DNA of 13,652 bases, taken from UBA1422 sp041859095 (GTDB lineage: Bacteria; Bacillota; Clostridia; Peptostreptococcales; Anaerovoracaceae). Each line of letters starts with the position of its first letter. The stretch's first letter is position 1. The notes beneath the pieces are model-generated. The model did not search any database. It was not told the DNA's origin and was given only the letters and a program-made list of their open reading frames with translations. Where the stretch lies: contig JBHEKY010000023.1 in the NCBI GenBank assembly GCA_041859095.1, forward strand, positions 1-13,652, in the 5' to 3' direction. The position numbers and the translations under genes are program-made. Below are positions 1 to 6,907 of the stretch, one piece after another.

Positions 1-978
1 TTCTTTGATAATTTTGGCAATTGACTTCAACAAATGATCGCCTTTTTCATGTCCAAATGCATCGTTTACAAGTTTCAGTCCATTCACATCCGCCATAATT
101 AACGCAATCGGTAGATTTCTTTCGACATCCAGTCTCGCTAATTCTTCCTCATAGAACCTTCTATTGTAAAGTTTTGTAAGCGGGTCATGATAGCTGAGAT
201 ATTGCATTTCTTCTTCTGACTTTTTCATTTCCGTAATATCTGTATGTGTACCGCTGGTCAAGATCGGTTTCCCGTCGGAGGTCCAAGAATTCACCTTTCC
301 TCGTCCAAGAATCCAAACCCAGGTTCCGTTTTTGTGTTTCATTCGAAATTCGATGATATAATGTCCATACCCTTTTTCATATCCTCGTTGAATGATTGGC
401 TGAATCCTTTTCCAATCATCTGGATGGATGTTTTCAAGCCATGTCTTTTCGCTGATTGGAATGAGTTCCTCTTTCGTATACCCTATCATTTCTGCCCAAC
501 GGTCATTAATAATTTCTTCGCCTGTTTGCACATTCAGTTCCCAAATCCCCATATTTGAGCCTGAAATCACGTTTTCATAGGTTTTTAGTAATTGCCTATG
601 CTCCAATGCCTTGGTTATTTCTTCTGTAATCTCGGTTTCCCATGTGGCAATATAGTCTTCCTCCGGAGACGACATAAACACTTTATAATATTTGTTATCT
701 CCAGTAGAATGTAGTACAAATTCTTGATTGGTTTTGCCGAGTGCAACCTCTTGAAAATGGAATTCCCAGTCAAAATCAATCTCTTCGACGCCAGAATGAT
801 CTTTCACTAGTTTTAAATCCAACGACCTTGCATCTGTTACACATGCTAATTTCTTAAAAACGTCGTTCATTTCGAGGCATTCGAAACGAGCGGGAGCCCC
901 CTTCTGGTCGAATATTGCCTTATGGTATGCGAATCCATAAGGTGATTCTTTTAGCATTTTTTCGTATAATTTGTCCAT
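1..978 (-). CDS. PAS-PAS-GGDEF sensor diguanylate cyclase, C-terminus outside window
   Basis: Probable diguanylate cyclase (2 GTP -> c-di-GMP) driven by PAS sensor domains. The frame is open for 326 codons from ATG at 978 to the window edge. AGGAAG lies about 6 nt before the ATG. Residues 1-115 look like a first PAS domain (ESPYGFAYHKAIFD near the start). Residues 132-250 are a clearer PAS_3-type domain, with GIWELN near 144, the IHPDDW segment, and GTHTDITE at its end. The GGDEF domain starts at about 260 with YHDPLTKLYNRR and continues through MADVNGLKLVNDAFGHEKGD, so the usual Asp and the GTP-binding Asn/Asp positions are present. The active-site GG(D/E)EF itself, and any EAL or HD-GYP domain after it, lie outside, so catalytic competence cannot be judged. 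No membrane segment is seen, so it is probably cytoplasmic. It has its own promoter overlapping the end of the upstream gene. A c-di-GMP riboswitch about 5.7 kb away is a plausible receiver, but that link is inferred. Confidence 0.93.
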   Translation of the reverse strand, partial: MDKLYEKMLKESPYGFAYHKAIFDQKGAPARFECLEMNDVFKKLACVTDARSLDLKLVKDHSGVEEIDFDWEFHFQEVALGKTNQEFVLHSTGDNKYYKVFMSSPEEDYIATWETEITEEITKALEHRQLLKTYENVISGSNMGIWELNVQTGEEIINDRWAEMIGYTKEELIPISEKTWLENIHPDDWKRIQPIIQRGYEKGYGHYIIEFRMKHKNGTWVWILGRGKVNSWTSDGKPILTSGTHTDITEMKKSEEEMQYLSYHDPLTKLYNRRFYEEELARLDVERNLPIALIMADVNGLKLVNDAFGHEKGDHLLKSIAKIIKE

Positions 979-1033
979 TCTTTCTTCCTGTCAGTTCTGA
1001 TGAATAACAAAAATACCTGAATATCTTAATTTC

Positions 1034-1062
1034 ATTATACCTTGTTATCAGAATGTTTGCAA
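1034..1062 (-). promoter_or_regulatory. Sigma-A-type promoter of the PAS-GGDEF gene
   Basis: On the minus strand TTGCAA (1062-1057), a 17-nt spacer and a perfect TATAAT (1039-1034) precede the ATG at 978 by about 55 nt. The -35 box touches the stop codon of the upstream gene. The GGDEF gene can therefore be transcribed independently of the cluster. Confidence 0.6.
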
Positions 1063-1064
1063 AA

Positions 1065-2519
1065 CTAGTTCCTCGCCAGTTTGATCACTTCGTACGCACC
1101 ATCATACACGCCTGCCTGATTGGCTTTCAAGATATGGTCATTCATAGATTCCAGGATTTCCGGCTCCTCCAGCATCAATTCTAACATTTGTAATGTTCGT
1201 TCCACGGTTTCACATTCAATGGTCCCGTCTCCCAATTCTGCCGTACGGATGGCACCCCAGGCTTCATGTCCGCCCAATCGCTTAAGCATAAGTTTTGGCA
1301 CTGGATAAAATGCCAGCTCGCTGGGTTTGGTAATCATAAAATCGCAGGGTCGCATTAATAAATTGGTGGCATAGACCGCCGCAAATATGTCCTGATGATA
1401 AAAGACGTGGATGCCCTTCACTGTTCCCACCAGAGCATTGGCTGCAAACGCGCAGGTCTCCTCCCATGCTTCAAAGTAAGTGGTGGCTTCCTCTTCAATT
1501 ACTGGGATTTCCCGAACTAGATTCTCCCAAACGCTTTTGTGGTCGCCTACATTGATGAATAAGGCAACTTTGTTTGCCCGAACTCTGGGAAGCAGCTGTC
1601 GTATGATTTTGGCATACATCTCACCCTGCGCGCCGGCGCCACCTACTGTGAGCAAAATCCGAAGAGACTTTTGCGAGTGAAGACGTTCCAGTCTATTGTT
1701 GCAATCTAACGTCAGATTTGCTACCAGCTCGTGATCGACATAGTGCCCTGTTTCGAAGATCTCTCCTCTGGGGATCGGCTTTAAAATCTGGTCACCGTTC
1801 ATGCCTTTTAGGGTCTTGTACCCCAGGAAAGCAGATGGTGTTTGGACCGTGTGTATGGCTCCTTCTGCCAGGTGAAGTCCCATAGGCCAGTTGTCTGGAA
1901 TAGCGTTGACAACCTTAGTAAATTCTGCGTGTACGGCTGCCTGGGCTGGCCAAACATGTGTGGCGACGAAGGGCATACTCTTTGGTAGATTGATGCAAGC
2001 TGGCATCATCAGTTCGGCAACTTTCTGATCCACCGCGTTATAAGAAAGTTTCTTAAAACCGTTGGCGCTGATGGGTTCCCAGAAAAGCTGATTAAATAGT
2101 GGGTATTTCTGGGACCATCTGGATCCCATGGAGTAAAGATTATTTAGGTGCGCGATGATTTTGCCACCGGTTGTCTCCTGAAACGCGTGTAAATCAAACC
2201 AGTAGGGTGTGTATCCCATTGCATGGGCGGCAGAAGCCATGGCCATGGAAATCCGGTAGTGACCGAATCCCATACGGATATTGCCGATCAGAATTCCATT
2301 TTCCTTGTCCAGAATCTCTTCACCAAACCCTCCTTTGACCACCTTGATGTTTTTTACACCAAACAAAGGACCCAGGATATCGTTGGATTCCAATTGATAT
2401 CCATAACTACAATTAGCGTCATCGCCGAATTTATTAATGTACTTCTGCTTAGCCCGCTCCGCTTTGCGTATTGTTCTCGGCGAAACCGGGTTTGAGAATA
2501 TCGTTTTCCAGCGTTCCAT
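1065..2519 (-). CDS. Uncharacterised GT-B-like protein (MGDG-synthase/MurG-type fold suspected)
   Basis: I recognise no named family. The 484-residue soluble protein has the layout of a GT-B glycosyltransferase. An N-terminal Gly-rich loop (GNIRMGFGHYRISMA, residues 79-93) resembles the G-x-GH-x-x-x-(S/A) motif of monogalactosyldiacylglycerol synthases. A second Rossmann start with a Gly-rich turn (LLTVGGAGAQGEM, 289-301) resembles the MurG-like C-terminal half. A segment at 395-410 (MITKPSELAFYPVPKL) sits where these enzymes bind the nucleotide sugar. There is no signal peptide or membrane segment. GAGGTG lies about 6 nt before the ATG. The gene begins 60 nt after the asparaginase stop, with no terminator visible between them, so it is probably last in that cluster. 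Substrate and acceptor are unknown. The fold is inferred from motifs only, and another nucleotide-binding enzyme is possible. Confidence 0.82.
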   Translation of the reverse strand: MERWKTIFSNPVSPRTIRKAERAKQKYINKFGDDANCSYGYQLESNDILGPLFGVKNIKVVKGGFGEEILDKENGILIGNIRMGFGHYRISMAMASAAHAMGYTPYWFDLHAFQETTGGKIIAHLNNLYSMGSRWSQKYPLFNQLFWEPISANGFKKLSYNAVDQKVAELMMPACINLPKSMPFVATHVWPAQAAVHAEFTKVVNAIPDNWPMGLHLAEGAIHTVQTPSAFLGYKTLKGMNGDQILKPIPRGEIFETGHYVDHELVANLTLDCNNRLERLHSQKSLRILLTVGGAGAQGEMYAKIIRQLLPRVRANKVALFINVGDHKSVWENLVREIPVIEEEATTYFEAWEETCAFAANALVGTVKGIHVFYHQDIFAAVYATNLLMRPCDFMITKPSELAFYPVPKLMLKRLGGHEAWGAIRTAELGDGTIECETVERTLQMLELMLEEPEILESMNDHILKANQAGVYDGAYEVIKLARN

Positions 2520-2579
2520 GTTGGCACCTCATTTCGTTTCCCCTGCTTTTGGCTCGCTTATCTGTTTCGCATGGGTTGG

Positions 2580-3584
2580 TTATTTCGACAATTCCCCCCG
2601 AAGGTTCGTTTCCATCAGTTGCTTGATTTCAAGAAAACCGCAGCCAAGACTCAATAAATAGTACAGTTTTGTGACTGCTGCTTCCACCATCATGTCATAT
2701 CCGCTTACTGCTCCGGCGGTAGCAAAGCTTAAGCTTGTTTCATATTCACCAATAGACGCCGATCCTCTAAGGCACTGGGTGCATACCACAATGATGGTTC
2801 CATTTTCATTGGCGTTGTTTAAGAACGTTTGTAGCGCACCGTCAGAGTCCGGGATGTTCCCTGCGCCATAAGCCTCAAACACGATTCCCTTCAGTTTGGG
2901 CGTTAAGATGTTTTCAAACGCCTCGAATTGTATGCCCGGAAAAATTTTTAGCACCGCTATTTGATGTGCCTCAAACAAAGTAAGTTTTAACTGAGCCCCG
3001 GGTCTTCGGATCGCCATGTCATTGAGATGAATGCGCACTCCGGCATCTGCAAGGGGTGGATAGTTGGGCGAATCAAAAGCAATCAGATCGTCTGAGCTGA
3101 CTTTGGTGGCACGGTTACCTCGATACAATTGATTCCCGAAAAATAGGCAGACTTCGGGCACTTGATAAAATCCCGCCAATATCAAGGAAGTAATTAGGTT
3201 ATCTTTGCCATCGCTTCTGATTTCACATAGTGGAATTTGAGATCCAGTCAAGATGACCGGCTTCGCAAGTCCTTCCAACATATACGAAAGCGCAGCCGCG
3301 GTGTAAGCCATGGTGTCCGTTCCATGCAAGATAACAAATCCGTCATAGTCATTGTATTTATCCTTGATATCCCCGGCCATCTTCACCCATTGCTCTACTG
3401 CAATATTAGAAGAGTCCAAAAGTGGTTCGTACTCCACCAAATCAAAGAGAGGCAGCTCCTCTGATTCCAGTTCTTTCATCTGAGAAAGAATGGCTTTCAG
3501 ATAACCTGCCTTGGGTGCATATCCATTTTGAGTCTTTGCCATACCGATGGTTCCACCAGTGTGGATTACACATACTTTTTTCAT
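2580..3584 (-). CDS. ansA: Type I (cytoplasmic) L-asparaginase
   Basis: Hydrolyses L-asparagine to aspartate and ammonia. At 334 residues it has the normal length of the AnsA family, and with no signal peptide it should be cytoplasmic. Motifs in order: HTGGTIGM (8-15) with nucleophile Thr12; DSS at 57-59 for substrate binding; HGTDTMAYTA (87-96) with Thr89 and Asp90; and RGNRATKVSS (155-164) with Lys161. These match Thr14, Thr91, Asp92 and Lys163 of E. coli asparaginase I with a constant offset of 2. AYGAGNIPDSDGA near the middle of the C-terminal half is also typical. The ATG lies only 5 nt after the stop of the flavin-binding gene, and no strong ribosome site precedes it, so translation is probably coupled. 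A permease two genes upstream could supply or export a related amino compound, but that is inference. Confidence 0.96.
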   Translation of the reverse strand: MKKVCVIHTGGTIGMAKTQNGYAPKAGYLKAILSQMKELESEELPLFDLVEYEPLLDSSNIAVEQWVKMAGDIKDKYNDYDGFVILHGTDTMAYTAAALSYMLEGLAKPVILTGSQIPLCEIRSDGKDNLITSLILAGFYQVPEVCLFFGNQLYRGNRATKVSSDDLIAFDSPNYPPLADAGVRIHLNDMAIRRPGAQLKLTLFEAHQIAVLKIFPGIQFEAFENILTPKLKGIVFEAYGAGNIPDSDGALQTFLNNANENGTIIVVCTQCLRGSASIGEYETSLSFATAGAVSGYDMMVEAAVTKLYYLLSLGCGFLEIKQLMETNLRGELSK

Positions 3585-3589
3585 CTCGA

Positions 3590-4057
3590 CTATCGTTTGC
3601 TTTTACCGGAGATTTCATTGATGCCAATCTTTACAATGCTGGCAAGAGGACCGGCATTTTTAATGTACTCTTCCCCTTCAACTTGGAAATCCGGACTATA
3701 TTTGGGCAGAAATGCTCGAAATGCCGCAATTCGCTCAGTTTCATCTTCCACCATCGTAGCGTCGCCAAAGACGATTGCACTTTCGTAGAGAGTCCCAAAT
3801 TGGTCAGGCTGAACCTGAGTGTCGCCGACGACTGTAAAACTGACTTTCTTGTTCTTTGTGAAGTTATCAACCTTATACCCGCCGGCATTGGTTGCATGGA
3901 AATATACAGAACCATCCAATACCACATAACTGACGGGAACTCCGTAAGGTTGTCCACTTCCATCAACGGTTGCAAGGATTCCATACTCTCCCTTTTTTAA
4001 CACTTCCATAGCTTCTTCCTGGGATAGCAATCTGTCTTTTCTTCTCATCTCTCTCAT
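3590..4057 (-). CDS. Pyridoxamine 5'-phosphate oxidase-like FMN-binding split-barrel protein
   Basis: Small flavin-binding split-barrel protein of the pyridoxamine-phosphate-oxidase/NimA-like group, 155 residues. Supporting features are the N-terminal MRRKDRLLSQEEAMEVLKKG segment, the barrel strand GILATVDGSGQPYGVPVSYV, a second strand VYFHATNAGGYKVDN, and the later AIVFGDAT strand followed by a helix. Members bind FMN, haem or F420 and include nitroimidazole reductases; the real substrate cannot be told from sequence. I chose ATG at 4057 because AAGGA lies 6-7 nt upstream. A TTG 27 nt further upstream keeps the frame open but has no ribosome site. The start is 38 nt downstream of the permease stop, and the stop is 5 nt from the asparaginase ATG, so it is the second gene of the cluster. 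Confidence 0.88.
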   Translation of the reverse strand: MREMRRKDRLLSQEEAMEVLKKGEYGILATVDGSGQPYGVPVSYVVLDGSVYFHATNAGGYKVDNFTKNKKVSFTVVGDTQVQPDQFGTLYESAIVFGDATMVEDETERIAAFRAFLPKYSPDFQVEGEEYIKNAGPLASIVKIGINEISGKSKR

Positions 4058-4095
4058 GGTGATTCCTTTCTTCAATAAACACAATTTTTACAGGG

Positions 4096-4977
4096 TTATA
4101 ATTCGCTGATCCAAATGGCAGCTAGCATTGCTGCCGCTCCAATGGCCATCTTTATGGTAAAGACATCTCCCAGCAAAGCCAAAGACAAGAGACATCCGAA
4201 GACAGCCTCCATGCTAAGGATTAGAGATGTTACGGATGTCTTGACGTATTTTTGACATACCGTTTGAAGATAATAAGCAATGAACGAACCAAACACGGCC
4301 AGATAAACGATGGCCAGTATCCCCATGTTCCATTCCAGGGTTGGGGGCGGGCTAAACAACATTCCCAAAATTAAGGCCAATACGCCTCCCACTGCAAATT
4401 GAGTTGCGGTAAAAACAGCAGCGTTTTGCTTTTGTGCATAATATCCGGTGACAACGATATGGCCTCCGTAAAGCGCTGAGCTAATGAGCGTAATGCTGTC
4501 ACCGATTCCGATGGTCAGCGATTCGGTCAATGTAATCATTCCGATGCCCCAAAAACATATGACAGCTCCGATGTATGCCTTAATAGTTGGACTTTTTTTG
4601 AACACAATCCAAGTTAAAAACGGTACCACGATGACGTAGGCTCCGGCCAAAAACGACTGCTTCCCTGCTGAGGTGAATTGAAGACCATAAATTTGGCTGG
4701 CATAACCTACGCCAAGAAATAAACCCGCAATGATGCCACCTTTCAAGTCTTTGAAACGAATCGCAATCAGGTCTTTGCGAAAGATTACCGCCATCACAAC
4801 AAATGCGATGAGGAATCGGAAAGCCATAAGGTAAAAAGGGCTCATGTACTGCAAGGCATATTTCCCTGCAGGAAATGTGGAACCCCATATTAGTGCGGTG
4901 GTCATTAGCCCCAACATTGCCAAACGTTTTGATTTTTTGCTAATTTTTGAAACCGTTTCCAGTTGGCCGTTTTCCAT
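4096..4977 (-). CDS. EamA/DMT-family transporter
   Basis: Integral membrane permease of the drug/metabolite transporter superfamily, usually an exporter of amino acids or other small metabolites. The 293 residues hold about ten hydrophobic helices in two EamA repeats (roughly 20-150 and 160-293). The first repeat opens with the typical ALIWGSTFPAGKYAL, and a Pro-containing helix GAYVIVVPFLTWIVF closes it. The second repeat has SALYGGHIVVTGYYA and the characteristic SLILSMEAVFGCLLSLALLGD near the end, equivalent to the common 'LxPVxAxLLGxLxLGE' region. AAGGAG lies 9 nt before the ATG at 4977. It is the first gene behind the promoter at 5059-5086, followed by the flavin-binding protein, asparaginase and GT-B-like genes. 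The transported compound is not evident from sequence. Confidence 0.93.
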   Translation of the reverse strand: MENGQLETVSKISKKSKRLAMLGLMTTALIWGSTFPAGKYALQYMSPFYLMAFRFLIAFVVMAVIFRKDLIAIRFKDLKGGIIAGLFLGVGYASQIYGLQFTSAGKQSFLAGAYVIVVPFLTWIVFKKSPTIKAYIGAVICFWGIGMITLTESLTIGIGDSITLISSALYGGHIVVTGYYAQKQNAAVFTATQFAVGGVLALILGMLFSPPPTLEWNMGILAIVYLAVFGSFIAYYLQTVCQKYVKTSVTSLILSMEAVFGCLLSLALLGDVFTIKMAIGAAAMLAAIWISEL

Positions 4978-5058
4978 TATGGGAACTCCTTTTCAACCCC
5001 TGTCGCACGCTGACCCCCTATCCATCGGGTCGCAATACCTAACGCTCACTTGATTTTA

Positions 5059-5086
5059 ATTGTACCATAATATACCAGAGTGTGAA
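5059..5086 (-). promoter_or_regulatory. Promoter of the EamA-asparaginase cluster
   Basis: On the minus strand TTCACA (5086-5081), a 16-nt spacer and TACAAT (5064-5059) precede the permease ATG by about 80 nt. The leader can form a small GACCC/GGGTC hairpin before the ribosome site. No known riboswitch was recognised in it. Confidence 0.5.
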
Positions 5087-5116
5087 CAAAAATAACACCG
5101 AACCAAACTAGTTTAC

Positions 5117-5142
5117 AAAAAAGAGCCCGGAGGCTCTTTTTT
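5117..5142 (-). terminator. Intrinsic terminator after the LPDTG surface protein gene
   Basis: A 9-bp stem AAAAGAGCC/GGCTCTTTT with a 4-nt loop (5119-5140) lies about 20 nt past the stop codon at 5162. It is flanked by A/T runs on both sides, so it can work in both directions, but the only gene ending into it is on the minus strand. Confidence 0.8.
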
Positions 5143-5161
5143 TTGTTCCTTGTTGTTATGT

Positions 5162-6535
5162 TTATGCGTTTGTACGACGACGTACCAGGAAAGTCATGCC
5201 CATAAGTGATATGAAAGCAATCAGCGCCATAATCCCATACATCCCTTCGTCTCCTGTATCAGGTAGCGCGAATTCTTCCGCAACATTGTAATAGAAAACA
5301 GCCTGATATGTTGCCCGCTCTACTGTATATGTTATCTGGACCGGGAATCTCCCCCCTTGCATAACTGCAGTTCCATCGGGAACGCTTAACGCATAGTTCT
5401 CCAGAGGCATGGTCATCCCGTTTTCATAAACCAAATTGATTGTCAGGCCGGCGAAGTTCAATGCTTCTCCGACATTGTAATTCAATTTGGTCGGTGGGGT
5501 TACCAATGCTATGCCCGTCAGTTGTGGCATAACAACACTAAAGTCCTTCACAACAGACTGAGAAATGGCTCCATCGCTGTCTTCAGCGAATACGGTTATT
5601 TTATGTGCACCAAGAAAACTTTGTGCCGAAGGCAGATCCAGCGTATAGTTGAATGCACCGGGGGCATCCGCAAAGGTGTGGAATAATACCGGTTCTCCTG
5701 CATCGAGTACATAATATAGTTTTGTGCCAGTGGAGTTTTCAGTGTCAGTTACGGTTCCACTTAACGTGAGATCGTCAGATAGTTTGATTTCAGCGGGAAC
5801 AGTCCCCAAGTCTACAGCAGGCGCATAGTTCACCGGTCCGACACCGAATAGTACCGCCATGGTTTTTGTTTCCCCAGGCGCAAGCACTACGTCTTTCCAT
5901 GAGTATGCCAATCCAGAATCCGTGCCACTTAATGAGGTAGGTCCCACATTAAAGAGATTGGTAATTCTTGAAGACCAGTAACCGATCCAAAATGTCGATA
6001 CATCTGTTACTCCATAGGCATTTCGACCTACGATATTAAATTGAGCGGTGCCCCCATCTCTCATAACCAACGTTGAGTTGTCAATTATTTCAAGGGGTGC
6101 ATAATCATTGCCGCCAATTTGGGTGTCAGAACAAGTTCCCAACGAAAAAGTTTGTTGCTGGTCAGTGAGATTTCGAATTAAGTATTGCACTTTGACATAG
6201 TACCCGCTGGAGACGAACCCCAACTTCATGGTTACCCCATAATTTCCATACACAGCTTCTACGCCATTCTGGATCGAAGAGATATAATGATACGTTCCTG
6301 CGTCATTTAGCACTACCGTATACCCACTATCTGCATAGGTGGTTTGATAAAGCGAGGGTCCCACATACCCTTTGATGTTAAAGGCATTCCCGATGCCCAT
6401 TTGATACCACATTTTGCCATTGTCTTCCAGGTTTGGAAGAGGTTCAGTATCAGCGCTTGCGGCAAATGGGAAGCACCCCCAGGTGATGAGTAAAGCTGCT
6501 ACAATGGGAAGCCAACGATGTTTTGACTTTTTCAC
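5162..6535 (-). CDS. LPDTG-anchored secreted surface protein with Ig-like domains
   Basis: Cell-wall-anchored exported protein, probably an adhesin or envelope component. With the GTG start at 6535 it has 457 residues. AAAGGAG lies 8 nt before this GTG, while the longer upstream frame would begin inside the riboswitch leader. Residues 1-28 are a signal peptide (basic start, WLPIVAALLITW, cleavage near AASA-DT). Residues 30-230 form a beta-rich domain I cannot name. Two Ig-like modules follow: about 235-330 (SDDLTLSGTVTDTENS...) and 330-415, the latter with the PPTKLNYNVGEALNFAGL pattern of bacterial Ig-like group 3 domains. The end is a complete sorting signal: LPDTG at 424-428, a hydrophobic helix at about 433-451 and the basic tail RRRTNA. 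Sortase A-type anchoring is expected. A c-di-GMP-I riboswitch in the leader should control it. Confidence 0.92.
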   Translation of the reverse strand: MKKSKHRWLPIVAALLITWGCFPFAASADTEPLPNLEDNGKMWYQMGIGNAFNIKGYVGPSLYQTTYADSGYTVVLNDAGTYHYISSIQNGVEAVYGNYGVTMKLGFVSSGYYVKVQYLIRNLTDQQQTFSLGTCSDTQIGGNDYAPLEIIDNSTLVMRDGGTAQFNIVGRNAYGVTDVSTFWIGYWSSRITNLFNVGPTSLSGTDSGLAYSWKDVVLAPGETKTMAVLFGVGPVNYAPAVDLGTVPAEIKLSDDLTLSGTVTDTENSTGTKLYYVLDAGEPVLFHTFADAPGAFNYTLDLPSAQSFLGAHKITVFAEDSDGAISQSVVKDFSVVMPQLTGIALVTPPTKLNYNVGEALNFAGLTINLVYENGMTMPLENYALSVPDGTAVMQGGRFPVQITYTVERATYQAVFYYNVAEEFALPDTGDEGMYGIMALIAFISLMGMTFLVRRRTNA

Positions 6536-6597
6536 TTGATTCACTCCTTTCATTATGGTGGCGATTGTACTATCGTCCCCTTTCCAACCCAAAGCAT

Positions 6598-6629
6598 AAA
6601 AAAACTGCCAATTATTACTTCCATGGCAG
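6598..6629 (-). terminator. Riboswitch-controlled intrinsic terminator in the leader
   Basis: On the minus strand CTGCCA (6629-6624), a 13-nt loop and TGGCAG (6610-6605) are followed by seven U (6604-6598). It lies before the coding start at 6535. Its 5' arm is the same UGCC-containing stretch that closes the c-di-GMP aptamer, so the two structures should exclude each other. Confidence 0.72.
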
Positions 6630-6712
6630 CTGGCTATCTTGCGTTATGCTTATACACGTTTCAAGACCCTATAGTTTTGCGACACATTCTCACGAATGCT
6701 ATGCCCTATTCA
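6624..6712 (-). promoter_or_regulatory. c-di-GMP-I (GEMM-I) riboswitch aptamer
   Basis: Minus-strand RNA between promoter and surface-protein gene aligns by eye with the GEMM-I aptamer. AGGGC comes first (G equivalent to Vc2 G20 at 6704). The hairpin CAUUC-GUGA-GAAUG (6698-6685) has a GNRA tetraloop. Next come GUCGCAAAAC (the A47-type intercalating adenine is present) and UAUAGGGUCUUG. A variable arm closes on CAAGAUAGCC, and the 3' end is AGCUGCC. Keeping G rather than A at the G20 position fits c-di-GMP rather than cGAMP preference. The joining segment CAUAG differs from the usual CAAACC, and I find only a short P1 pairing by eye. Overlap of the 3' strand with a terminator arm suggests ligand binding prevents termination (ON switch). 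Confidence 0.82.
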
Positions 6713-6729
6713 CTTCTGTACTTTAAAAC

Positions 6730-6759
6730 AATATACACCTTTTAGACTTATTATGTCAA
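6730..6759 (-). promoter_or_regulatory. Promoter for the riboswitch and LPDTG protein gene
   Basis: A perfect TTGACA (6759-6754), an 18-nt spacer and TATATT (6735-6730) on the minus strand. Transcription would start at about 6723, a few nucleotides before the aptamer, giving a leader of roughly 190 nt. Confidence 0.65.
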
Positions 6760-6844
6760 TATTAATCCTATACGCACTTTCTCGAAACTATTTCCCCTGT
6801 TTTCACATAAGAAAAGACGGTGGTATTTATATCAAAAATAATTT

Positions 6845-6897
6845 CAATAAAAAAGCGCCTGCTTAGGTGAATGATGATTTCATCTTGCAGACGCTTT
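6845..6897 (-). terminator. Long-loop intrinsic terminator after the beta-helix gene
   Basis: On the minus strand AAAGCGTCTGC (6897-6887) pairs with GCAGGCGCTTT (6862-6852) over 11 positions with one G-U pair, followed by a T run. The 24-nt loop contains a smaller GATGA/TCATC hairpin. It starts about 10 nt after the stop codon and separates this gene from the next promoter. Confidence 0.72.
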
Positions 6898-6907
6898 ATA
6901 GTTCTCG

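Noticed and set aside
244..558. 104-codon plus-strand open frame
   Set aside because: It is antisense to the PAS domain of the GGDEF protein, which is conserved on the minus strand throughout.
3422..4000. 192-codon plus-strand open frame
   Set aside because: It lies opposite the asparaginase and flavin-binding genes, both with clear family motifs. It has no ribosome site and no family-like sequence, so it is an antisense shadow.
4058..4084. TTG start at 4084 for the flavin-binding protein
   Set aside because: No ribosome site precedes it, whereas ATG at 4057 has AAGGA at the right distance.
6536..6592. Upstream extension of the LPDTG protein to 6592
   Set aside because: The extra residues would be translated from the riboswitch terminator region. 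GTG at 6535 has AAAGGAG at proper spacing and begins a typical signal peptide.
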